DNA from: Maribacter sp. HTCC2170 | GTDB taxonomy: Bacteria; Bacteroidota; Bacteroidia; Flavobacteriales; Flavobacteriaceae | Direction of reading: 5' to 3' | DNA length: 64,000 nucleotides | Assembly: GCF_000153165.2 (NCBI RefSeq) | Contig: NC_014472.1 | Coordinates: 3,716,001 to 3,780,000 of the forward strand | In this document: piece by piece, positions 27,291-35,221 of the stretch | Layout of the letters: each line of letters opens with the position of its first letter | Position numbering within the stretch: the stretch's first letter is position 1 | Notes under the pieces: generated by a model | The model's input: the letters and a program-made list of their open reading frames with translations, nothing else | The model's database searches: none | Told to the model about the DNA's origin: nothing | Made by a program: the position numbers and the translations under genes

Positions 27291-27412
27291 CCAAACTTCT
27301 CAATACTAGTTAATTTTATGACTTTTGTCAACTTATCTTACATTTTTTAGTAGTAAATTGCTGTTCCTCTTTTCTTAACATCGTTCCTGCCATGGTTGGT
27401 ATATAAAAGAAA
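27291..27412 (+). repeat. Leader repeat, copy 3 (diverged, 3' part missing)
   Basis: Begins CCAAACTTCTCAATAC, contains ATGACTTTTGTCAACTTAT against ATGACCTTCGTCAGTTTAT of copy 1, and keeps the core CTTTTCTTAACATCGTTCC exactly as in copy 2. After ATATAAAAGAAATAT it stops matching, and a palindrome takes the place of the MINDN-coding part. It heads the DUF4297-HerA pair, 2.4 kb after copy 2. Confidence 0.7.
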
Positions 27413-27433
27413 TATAGTTACTAGTAACTATAT
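27412..27433. promoter_or_regulatory. Perfect 22-bp palindrome, putative operator of the DUF4297-HerA operon
   Basis: ATATAGTTACT/AGTAACTATAT is fully self-complementary with its centre between 27422 and 27423 and lies 42 bases before the DUF4297 start. Its place and symmetry fit a dimeric repressor site. No regulator gene is seen next to it. Confidence 0.55.
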
Positions 27434-27474
27434 ACAATTGTTGTGCATCATTAAAAAAAAGAAAAATCTTAAAT

Positions 27475-28629
27475 ATGGATGGAGCCTATGTAGCAATAAA
27501 AGGGTTTAAATATCAATTTGACCGTTCAATTGTTGAAATATTTAATAATCCATCAAAAAATGTTCGAATAGAACAACTTCAAGATTATGAATTTGATAAT
27601 TACTTTGTTCAAGTTAAATATCATGATACAGACTATACAGCACCTCAACAGAAGCAAAAAATAAAGAAACCATTATTACAGTTGTTAGATCAGTATAAAT
27701 TAGATACGTCCAAAAAATTCATTCTTTTTATTTATCTAAAAGGAGTTACTCCAAGTAAAAAAAACCTTACTATTTCAGAATTGGATTCGATATTAGGAAA
27801 TAAGAGTAATGACTATATTATTTCGGATAAGACTTCATTTGTTCAAAATTTCACATTAATACATGCGCACGATTTTGTTACACAATACAAAGATGTAATA
27901 GGAAAAATTAGAACAGAATATTCTAAATCTATCGAGGAGGCAAAATTGTACTATTCTATAATTTCTAGTCACTTACTAGATATTGTAATCAATAATCAAC
28001 CATCAAGTAAGAACTTAAGAACTTGTTCTAAAATACAGTTGGACAAACTTATTTCAGATGGAAAAAAAGTAGTCTTTAAATCTGCTTTTAATGATGAGTT
28101 GACTGTTGACAAACAAACAAAACTACTGCATAACCAATTTTTTAAAAGTCAATTAAATAACGAACCACATGAAAGATTTTTTGTGGTAGAAGTGAATAGC
28201 TCAACCAAAATTTCTGTGATAAAAGATTTAGTCCTAACACTTAAAAATAAATGGAGTAAAAACAAAACGAAGGCAATACCAGCTTCAGACAGGTTTGCAC
28301 CATATATTTTACTTCATGGGATTAAACCAGATAAACTAATTGAATTAAAAACTGATTTAAAAAATGATGGACATAAAATATGTGATGGGTACGACTTTTT
28401 TAACGCACCTTTCAATCTAACAAGTATTAAGGAGAGACCAACTTTTGAGAGCAAGCTATTTTACAAATTCATTAATGAACTTACAGAGTTAAACCAAATC
28501 ATAAATAACCTTGATAGAACTGGAGAAATATATCAGTTCTATTTAGAAACACCACTATCCATATCATTTACCCAGAAACACTTAAAATTCCAAGTTCAAA
28601 AGGTAGATGATATTAAAAATATTATTTAA
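27475..28629 (+). CDS. DUF4297-like nuclease of a HerA defence pair
   Basis: 384 residues, no signal peptide. The N-terminal 50 residues carry a PD-(D/E)xK-type site: Glu33 and Asp37 in RIEQLQDYEFDNY and the Q-x-K pair Gln46/Lys48 in FVQVKYHD. This matches DUF4297/Cap4 nucleases. The rest is helical and probably binds the ATPase. The stop codon overlaps the HerA start (TAATG). DUF4297-HerA complexes are described anti-phage systems in which the nuclease and hexameric ATPase assemble and degrade nucleic acid. The base composition is visibly more AT-rich than the flanking housekeeping genes, consistent with transfer. Confidence 0.82.
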   Translation: MDGAYVAIKGFKYQFDRSIVEIFNNPSKNVRIEQLQDYEFDNYFVQVKYHDTDYTAPQQKQKIKKPLLQLLDQYKLDTSKKFILFIYLKGVTPSKKNLTISELDSILGNKSNDYIISDKTSFVQNFTLIHAHDFVTQYKDVIGKIRTEYSKSIEEAKLYYSIISSHLLDIVINNQPSSKNLRTCSKIQLDKLISDGKKVVFKSAFNDELTVDKQTKLLHNQFFKSQLNNEPHERFFVVEVNSSTKISVIKDLVLTLKNKWSKNKTKAIPASDRFAPYILLHGIKPDKLIELKTDLKNDGHKICDGYDFFNAPFNLTSIKERPTFESKLFYKFINELTELNQIINNLDRTGEIYQFYLETPLSISFTQKHLKFQVQKVDDIKNII

Positions 28630-30404
28630 TGGAAGATAAAAAAGTAAATGGTGAAGTAATAGCAGTGCTTCCAAATAAGATTAAAATTAAAATAGATGAC
28701 CTTAACGCCTTTAAAGGTGCAGAACAACTTAAAGTAGGTTCATACATTCAAATAGCCGATAATGAGAATTCCGATATTAAATTAATAGCAATTATTGAAA
28801 GTTTTTTAATTGAAATTATCGAAAGTGGAGAAAGAAAGTATTTGATAGAAGCCAATCCTTTAGGCACAATTGAAGATGGCAATTTTAGAAGAGGTGGTGA
28901 TTCAATTGCTTTACCTCCAAAAGAAGCCACAACAGCTTCTGCGGAGGATATCAAAGCAATCTATTCGAGCGGAAGTAAAGAGAGTAACTATGAATGGTTT
29001 TGCTTTGCTCGGCTTTCACATTCATCAAAAGATAGAATTGATGTACCTGTTAATGGTAATAGGTTTTTTAACAAACACTTTGCAATTGTTGGTTCAACAG
29101 GCTCAGGTAAATCACATACAACGGCAAAAATATTACAAAATGCAACTCAAGAAAAAAAAACAAATTTTAAAGGATTAAATAATTCTCATATTATAATTTT
29201 CGATATCCATTCGGAATACAATTCTGCATTCCCAGAATCAAATAGCATAACAATAAATGATTTAATACTTCCATATTGGTTGCTTAACGGGGATGAATTA
29301 GAGGAGTTATTTCTAGAGTCAGGTGATAACAATAATTATAATCAATCATCCCTCTTACGAACACTGATTACCGAAAACAAAATTTATAAAAACCCTTCGG
29401 AATCAAGAATCTATTTTGACAGCCCTCTTAAGTTTGACATTGATGAAATATTAAATTGTCTACAGAATTTAAGAAAAGAAACAAAACATACTGAAAACGA
29501 TTTAGATATTCAATTTTCAGATGGTAATAAAACATTTAAATCTGACTCAGAAAAATATCAACACTACTTTAAAAAGACATACGAATTTGCATCACCAAGA
29601 AGAGCTAGTGCAGCAGCAGGGCATGGAATTTCAAAAGGTTCTTTTAGTGATGGGTCAATAGACAAATTTATTTCTAGACTAAACACTAAAGTAAACTCTC
29701 AAAGACTGAGACTATTTCTTTTTGGTGATAAGAGTAAAAATATAAGTTTTGAAGAAACTTTAAGACAATTCTTAGGCTATGATTATAATCCAGAAAGTAG
29801 AAAAAACGCTAAATCAAATGTTACTATAATAGATTTAAGTGGTGTTCCTTTTGAAGTTCTAAGTATTACAGTTTCATTAATATCTCGATTGTTATTTGAT
29901 TATTCATATTATTACAAAAAGCAAGTTGGAGACAATGATATGCCTTTGCTTTTAGTATATGAAGAAGCACATAAATATGTGCCAAAAAGTAATTTAGCTC
30001 GCTTTAAGTCTTCTCGGTCTTCAATTGAACGTATTGCTAAAGAAGGTCGAAAGTATGGTATATCCTTAGCAATAGTTAGTCAACGACCTTCAGAACTTTC
30101 CGAAACTATATTTTCGCAATGCAATAATTTTATTGCTATGAGGTTGACAAATCCAGACGACCAAAACTATGTAAAAAGACTTCTACCAGATTCATTAGGA
30201 TCAGTAACAGATATTCTACCATCTCTACAATCTGGTGAAGCTATATTAATCGGAGAGGCAACAGTTATGCCTTCTATAATTATTGTAGATAGGTGCGGTG
30301 AACATGAACCTTCATCAAATGATATACCTTATTTAAAAAAATGGAAAGATGAATGGTTTGACAAAGTAGATTTTGAAGGAATAACAAAATCATGGAAGGG
30401 CTAA
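28629..30404 (+). CDS. herA: HerA-like hexameric ATPase/translocase (DUF87)
   Basis: 591 residues. An N-terminal beta-barrel (HAS-barrel, about 100 residues) comes first. Walker A GSTGSGKS is at residues 155-162; Walker B LLLVYEEAHKYVP has Glu445-Glu446; the C-terminal SQRPSELSETIFSQCNNF and MRLTNPDDQNYV are the FtsK/HerA sensor and arginine region. Archaeal HerA works with NurA in DNA end resection; here the partner is the DUF4297 nuclease encoded with a one-base overlap. Length is normal for the family. Confidence 0.93.
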   Translation: MEDKKVNGEVIAVLPNKIKIKIDDLNAFKGAEQLKVGSYIQIADNENSDIKLIAIIESFLIEIIESGERKYLIEANPLGTIEDGNFRRGGDSIALPPKEATTASAEDIKAIYSSGSKESNYEWFCFARLSHSSKDRIDVPVNGNRFFNKHFAIVGSTGSGKSHTTAKILQNATQEKKTNFKGLNNSHIIIFDIHSEYNSAFPESNSITINDLILPYWLLNGDELEELFLESGDNNNYNQSSLLRTLITENKIYKNPSESRIYFDSPLKFDIDEILNCLQNLRKETKHTENDLDIQFSDGNKTFKSDSEKYQHYFKKTYEFASPRRASAAAGHGISKGSFSDGSIDKFISRLNTKVNSQRLRLFLFGDKSKNISFEETLRQFLGYDYNPESRKNAKSNVTIIDLSGVPFEVLSITVSLISRLLFDYSYYYKKQVGDNDMPLLLVYEEAHKYVPKSNLARFKSSRSSIERIAKEGRKYGISLAIVSQRPSELSETIFSQCNNFIAMRLTNPDDQNYVKRLLPDSLGSVTDILPSLQSGEAILIGEATVMPSIIIVDRCGEHEPSSNDIPYLKKWKDEWFDKVDFEGITKSWKG

Positions 30405-30413
30405 AATAATGAA

Positions 30414-30485
30414 TGCACAACAATATGTATAGTGCATAGCACCCTTCGGAATGCTACGACATCATACACGAACCGTTAGGAACAA
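30414..30485. repeat. attC-like imperfect hairpin between HerA and FRG genes
   Basis: GTATAGTGCATAGCA (30427-30441) and TGCTACGACATCATAC (30452-30467) form an imperfect stem around a CCCTTCGGAA loop. It is flanked by TGCACAACAA on the left and CCGTTAGGAACAA on the right. GTTAGG at 30475-30480 is inverted relative to CCTAAC at 31241-31246 beyond the FRG gene. The form resembles integron attC sites and the dispersed Bacteroidota intergenic hairpins. No integrase gene is in the window. Confidence 0.5.
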
Positions 30486-30497
30486 TTTGGCAAAAAT

Positions 30498-31235
30498 ATG
30501 GCAGAAAATTGGACAAATACTGATATCAAAAATGGTATAAGCGAAGTCACCCTTAATTCTTGGAATGATTTTTCCGAATTTATCGATACTGAAATGCTTG
30601 ATTTTAGAAACTATATTTATAGAGGGCATAAAACTGAAGAATGGCTTCTTGAACCAACATTAAATAGACTTGCTAAAAGTAAAACTAAAGCAAATTTAAA
30701 AGAAGTCAGAGATGAACATATACAGAAATTTAGATATGCGCTAAGAGGTAGAATAAAGGATTCGGTAAAATATAAAAATGATGATGAATTATGGGCTTTA
30801 GGCCAACATAACGGGCTGGCAACTCCCCTTCTTGATTGGACTAGTTCTCCGTATGTCGCTGCCTATTTTTCTTTGATTGAACCACGAGAGAAAAAGGGTT
30901 ATAGTTTGGTTTATACAATTGACGAAAACGCTATTAATAGTTTTAATGATTTAGAAATAGTAAATCCAATAACCGATGAGAACACAAGGTTAATAAACCA
31001 AAGTGGGTTATTTGTTAAAGTTTTGACCAACCAAGATATTGAGAAAATGTTTAGAAGAAAATTTAAAGATGTTACTACTATATATAAAATGATTAAAATT
31101 AAAATTCCAAATAATGATAGGGAAATTGCTTTAAGATCATTAAACAGAATGAATATTAATCATAATACACTTTTTCCAGACATACAAGGAGCCTCGATTC
31201 ATTGTAATAACGAAATACAAATAGATAAATATTAA
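30498..31235 (+). CDS. FRG domain protein in a defence context
   Basis: 245 residues, no signal peptide. The FRG domain is well kept: FRNYIYRGHKTEEWLLEPTL contains the YRG and W/L/P positions, and ALGQHNGLATPLLDWTSSPY the central QHxGxPTxLLDWT-like motif (here GLATPLLDW), followed by VAAYFSLIEP. FRG proteins are common in prokaryotic defence islands and near phage genes; their activity is not established. It is flanked by GTTAGG and CCTAAC motifs, so it may be a mobile single-gene unit rather than a subunit of the HerA system. Confidence 0.88.
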   Translation: MAENWTNTDIKNGISEVTLNSWNDFSEFIDTEMLDFRNYIYRGHKTEEWLLEPTLNRLAKSKTKANLKEVRDEHIQKFRYALRGRIKDSVKYKNDDELWALGQHNGLATPLLDWTSSPYVAAYFSLIEPREKKGYSLVYTIDENAINSFNDLEIVNPITDENTRLINQSGLFVKVLTNQDIEKMFRRKFKDVTTIYKMIKIKIPNNDREIALRSLNRMNINHNTLFPDIQGASIHCNNEIQIDKY

Positions 31236-31237
31236 CT

Positions 31238-31262
31238 GTGCCTAACAATACCTATAATCCAT
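31238..31262. repeat. Cassette-end-like motif TGTGCCTAACAATACC
   Basis: Starts two bases after the FRG stop codon. GTGCCTAACAA is identical to 24829-24839, and CCTAAC is the complement of GTTAGG at 30475-30480, bracketing the FRG gene. Confidence 0.45.
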
Positions 31263-31363
31263 TGGGGCGATCTTTATTTAAATGCGCTTTATTTTAACTA
31301 TTAGTTATAGTATCTTAGACTATATAAAAAAAGTGTCCCCGTGGTTGTGGCACAGGAGCACCT

Positions 31364-32344
31364 ATGAAAGCATATACGATTAAAAACTACGGAGCACCAG
31401 ACAAGGTGTTGAGGCTTTTGGAAGTTGAACAACCTAAACCTGCAACTACCGAGGTTCTGCTTAAAGTGCGCGCAACTACAATCAATGATTACGATTGGAG
31501 CATTACGACCGGAAAGCCTTTTTCGTATCGCCTGTTCTTTGGCATATTCAGTCCCAAGAAAAAATTAAGAATACCGGGAATGGAGGTTGCTGGCATTGTG
31601 GAGCAGGTTGGTACCAATGTTTCAAAAATTAAAGTTGGCGATGCCGTTTATGGTGATATCTCAGATTTCGGGTTTGGCAGCTTTGCAGAGTTTCTTTGCA
31701 TAGATGAGAAAGCGCTAACGCTAAAACCAGATAGTATGGGTTTTGAGGAGGCATCCAGTATTCCGCATGCAGCAATGCTAGCCCTTCAAGGCCTGCGCGA
31801 TGTGGGACAACTTAAAGATGGCCAAAAAGTATTGATCAATGGTGGCGGTGGCGGTGTTGGTTCATTTGGCATTCAACTCGCAAAAATGTACAACGCAACT
31901 GTTGCTGGGGTCGATACGGGTGAAAAATTAAAAGCGATGAAAACCCAAGGGTTCGACCACGTAATCGACTATAAAAAAGAAGACTTTACCAAAAGTGGAC
32001 AGCACTATGACCTGATCCTAGATTGCAAGACCAATAGATCGCTCTGGAAATTTTTAAAGGTGCTAAAACCGGAAGGACAATACATATCAATAGGTGGTGA
32101 GTCCGGCAAGTTGTTGCAAATGCTTTATATGAGTCCACTACTAAAGTTATTCAGCAAGAAACGTGTAAAAATGGTCATGTTAAAAACGAATCAGGACTTG
32201 GAGTACATCAATCAACTCTATGAAGACGGCAAGATACAATGTGTCATAGATGGCCCTTATTCCTTTGATAAATTACCTTGGGCGGTTCAACGCTTTGGAG
32301 ATGGCCTGCACACGGGTAAAATTGTAATTTCAGTTAACCAATAG
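31364..32344 (+). CDS. Zinc-independent MDR-family NAD(P)-dependent alcohol dehydrogenase / quinone oxidoreductase
   Basis: 326 residues. The N-terminal GroES-like domain includes EVLLKVRATTINDYDW and IPGMEVAGIVEQVG; the Rossmann domain has INGGGGGVGSFGIQLAK with the GxGxxG fingerprint. The catalytic zinc ligands of alcohol dehydrogenases are absent, as in QOR-type enzymes. They reduce quinones or activated double bonds with NADPH. It marks the return to non-accessory genes after the defence island. Confidence 0.9.
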   Translation: MKAYTIKNYGAPDKVLRLLEVEQPKPATTEVLLKVRATTINDYDWSITTGKPFSYRLFFGIFSPKKKLRIPGMEVAGIVEQVGTNVSKIKVGDAVYGDISDFGFGSFAEFLCIDEKALTLKPDSMGFEEASSIPHAAMLALQGLRDVGQLKDGQKVLINGGGGGVGSFGIQLAKMYNATVAGVDTGEKLKAMKTQGFDHVIDYKKEDFTKSGQHYDLILDCKTNRSLWKFLKVLKPEGQYISIGGESGKLLQMLYMSPLLKLFSKKRVKMVMLKTNQDLEYINQLYEDGKIQCVIDGPYSFDKLPWAVQRFGDGLHTGKIVISVNQ

Positions 32345-32365
32345 TGACACAACAACGGTCATATT

Positions 32366-33400
32366 TCAAACCTGATTCTTAGTTATTCCGGATTCAGTGG
32401 CCCATTCTATGATTTTTATAACATCAAGGGCTTCTACTGGGGGAATAATCAATGCAGCATCCCCATTTAAAACTTCATACACATTTTGATAAAACTGACC
32501 GTAGTCGCCATTTTCAGTGGTGATTTTTTCTGTAGTGTTGGTCTTAATAGTGGTTAATGTGCCGTAATTCTCAACTAAATCTTCTCCTATCCCTTCCCAA
32601 ACAATTGGATGCTTGGCCAATCTACTTTCTTGAGGGTCATACCCGTATTTAACAAAACTACCTTTTGTTCCTAAAAGTGAAATTGAAGGCTTGGGTGTAT
32701 TGGTCAACATATCTGAAACAATGGTAGCCTTAAAATCCGCATATAAAAAAGTGATCTTAAAATAATCGACCACTTTCCCGTTTGCACGTTGAATTTGTAG
32801 ATCTGCTTTTAGGTCCACAGGCCAACCAAACAACATCAACACCTGATCAATTAAATGGGAACCTATATCGTACAATATTCCTGCACCGGGATGAGGGTCT
32901 TCTTTCCAAGCCTTTGGTCCTATTTCGGGTCGAAATCGATGTATTGCCAGGGTACAATCCTGCACGGTTCCTATTCGGTCTGTGGCCAATAGTTTTTGTA
33001 TGGTTTTAAAACCACCTTCAAAGCGTTTATTGTGATACACGGCAAGTTGCACATTGTGCTTCTTGGCAAGTGCTATAAGAGCTTCGCCTTCTTGAACAGT
33101 AGCTGTCATGGGCTTTTCCAACACCACATGTTTACCAGCCTCCAAGGCTGCCTTTGCCATTTCAAAATGCAAATAGGTGGGTCCGTTTACCACAATCAAA
33201 TCCACTTCATCAGTTTTGATCAATGCATCAAAACTCCGAACGATTGTTGCGTTTGGGTATGCTTCTTTTGAGTTTGATTTTGTCCGCTCCAAAATCAATC
33301 TTAATTCAAAATTGGGGTGCTGTTCAATAAAGGGTGCATGAAAAATGCGACCACTCATCCCATAAGAAACCAAGCCTACTTTTATTTTCGAGTTTGACAT
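32366..33400 (-). CDS. Gfo/Idh/MocA-family oxidoreductase
   Basis: 344 residues from the ATG at 33400 (MSNSKIKVGLVSYGMSGRIF); an upstream start at 33439 adds a non-family extension. The N-terminal Rossmann fold has GxxGxxG-like GLVSYGMSG, VNGPTYLHFEMAKAAL and the EKP signature in HVVLEKPMT. The C-terminal half holds DIGSHLIDQVLMLFG with the catalytic His/Asp region. Members oxidise or reduce sugars and inositols with NAD(P). It is divergent from the sulfatase. Confidence 0.92.
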   Translation of the reverse strand: MSNSKIKVGLVSYGMSGRIFHAPFIEQHPNFELRLILERTKSNSKEAYPNATIVRSFDALIKTDEVDLIVVNGPTYLHFEMAKAALEAGKHVVLEKPMTATVQEGEALIALAKKHNVQLAVYHNKRFEGGFKTIQKLLATDRIGTVQDCTLAIHRFRPEIGPKAWKEDPHPGAGILYDIGSHLIDQVLMLFGWPVDLKADLQIQRANGKVVDYFKITFLYADFKATIVSDMLTNTPKPSISLLGTKGSFVKYGYDPQESRLAKHPIVWEGIGEDLVENYGTLTTIKTNTTEKITTENGDYGQFYQNVYEVLNGDAALIIPPVEALDVIKIIEWATESGITKNQV

Positions 33401-33531
33401 ATTCAAAGAAACGAAATTGCTACCTAATATGAATTCCATTTAGGCATTGGTTTTAAAATATATTGATTGCTTTTATACTGTAAACTTGCCCAAATTGCTA
33501 CTTTTAAGGCATGCAGGAAAATCGTAGCAAT

Positions 33532-34950
33532 ATGAAAAATTTGGTTAAACTCGTATGTCTAATTCTTTTAGGAATAACCTCCTGCAAAAGCCCGGACCAA
33601 AAACCAAATATCATTTTGATCATGACCGATGACCAAGGTTGGAATGATGTGGGTTTTAATGGCAATACCCAAATACAAACACCAATGCTGGACCAATTGG
33701 CAGCAGGCGGCGTTATTTTTGATAGGTTCTATTCGGCCTCAGCCGTATGCTCCCCGACCAGGGCAAGTGTGATCACGGGTCGTAACCCGTTACGTATGAA
33801 TATCCCCGATGCGAATAGCGGCCATATGTTGCCCGAGGAGATAACACTACCTGAGCTACTCAAAGGGCAAGGCTATGCTACGGGCCATTTTGGCAAATGG
33901 CATTTGGGAACACTCACCAAAGACACTTTAGATGCTAATAGAGGCGGCAGAGAAAAATTCGATGCCCATTACAGCCTACCTACCGAACATGGGTATGATG
34001 AATTTTTTAGTACCGAGTCCAAAGTACCAACCTATGACCCTATGATATATCCCGAAAACTTTGATGAAGGGGAAAGTCTGCGGTATGGCTGGCGTTCAGT
34101 CGAAAGTAATGAAGGCACAAAACCTTATGGCACAGCCTATTGGACGGGTGAGAACCAAAAAGTGACTACAAATATTGAAGGCGATAACTCCCGCGTTATT
34201 ATGGATCGAGTATTGCCATTCATTGACAGGGCCATAACTGAAGAGAAACCCTTCTTTTCAACCCTCTGGCTGCATACGCCTCATTTGCCCGTAGTAAGTG
34301 ATAGTGCACACCGTAGTCTATATCCTGATCTAGACTTGCAACAACAAATCTATAATGGAACATTGACCGCCATGGACGAGCAGATTGGCAGACTATGGTC
34401 CAAACTTGAAGCTTTGGACATTCAGGAGAACACGATCATATTCTTTTGTAGTGATAATGGTCCCGAAAATGACACTCCCGGAAGCGCAGGCGTTTTCCGC
34501 GAACGAAAAAGAAGCCTGTACGAAGGCGGCGTTCGGGTTCCTGCCTTTATGGTTTGGAAAAATCATGTAACGGGAGGGCAACGATCATATTTCCCATCGG
34601 TTACTTCGGACTACCTCCCTACCCTACTTGACATATTGAACATAACCTATCCTGACAACAGACCCGTTGATGGGGAAAGTCTTTGGGAGGTTGTACAAGG
34701 TGAAGAGAAGGCACGCGAGAACCCAATCGGGTTTATATACAAGCAAAAGCTATCTTGGGTCGATAATCAGTATAAACTAATTCGTACTTCCGAAGACGGT
34801 CCATTTGAACTCTACGATTTAATCGACGACCCTTCTGAAACCAAAAATATAATACAAGACCAGCCAGAAATAGGGGCTAAAATGAAGCAGGCACTTTTTG
34901 CCTGGAGAGAAACCGTTGAGCAAAGTGCAGAGGGAAAAGATTATAAATGA
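33532..34950 (+). CDS. Sulfatase (formylglycine-dependent arylsulfatase family), lipoprotein
   Basis: 472 residues from the ATG at 33532. The SPII signal ends LLGITSC. NIILIMTDDQGWNDVG supplies the metal-binding aspartates; the maturation site is CSPTRASVITG with Cys73 to be converted to formylglycine (C-x-P-x-R type, needing the anaerobic or aerobic FGE system encoded elsewhere). HFGKWHLG and FCSDNGPEN are further catalytic segments. It acts in the periplasm or on the surface, probably on sulfated polysaccharide or sterol-like esters. Such enzymes are abundant in marine flavobacteria. Confidence 0.93.
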   Translation: MKNLVKLVCLILLGITSCKSPDQKPNIILIMTDDQGWNDVGFNGNTQIQTPMLDQLAAGGVIFDRFYSASAVCSPTRASVITGRNPLRMNIPDANSGHMLPEEITLPELLKGQGYATGHFGKWHLGTLTKDTLDANRGGREKFDAHYSLPTEHGYDEFFSTESKVPTYDPMIYPENFDEGESLRYGWRSVESNEGTKPYGTAYWTGENQKVTTNIEGDNSRVIMDRVLPFIDRAITEEKPFFSTLWLHTPHLPVVSDSAHRSLYPDLDLQQQIYNGTLTAMDEQIGRLWSKLEALDIQENTIIFFCSDNGPENDTPGSAGVFRERKRSLYEGGVRVPAFMVWKNHVTGGQRSYFPSVTSDYLPTLLDILNITYPDNRPVDGESLWEVVQGEEKARENPIGFIYKQKLSWVDNQYKLIRTSEDGPFELYDLIDDPSETKNIIQDQPEIGAKMKQALFAWRETVEQSAEGKDYK

Positions 34951-35221
34951 TTGCACCCAATTAGCTGTATATGAACAGCCTACCAATTTTGGTAAGTCGG
35001 ACTTTTTAGCATAGAGACCTACTGAAAATATTATTCAAACTACAAATTTTTTAGTGGTTATAGTCGTCAATATAGAGATAATACCCAAAACGAAAAATGG
35101 GTTGATTCTATGATATTTATCAATAAAACTCACATTATTCAATAGTAACTTGTATTTCCAAAATTCGCTATTTAGACAAAATATCGGCGTCTATATTTCG
35201 TTAAGTATACAACCTTACTTT

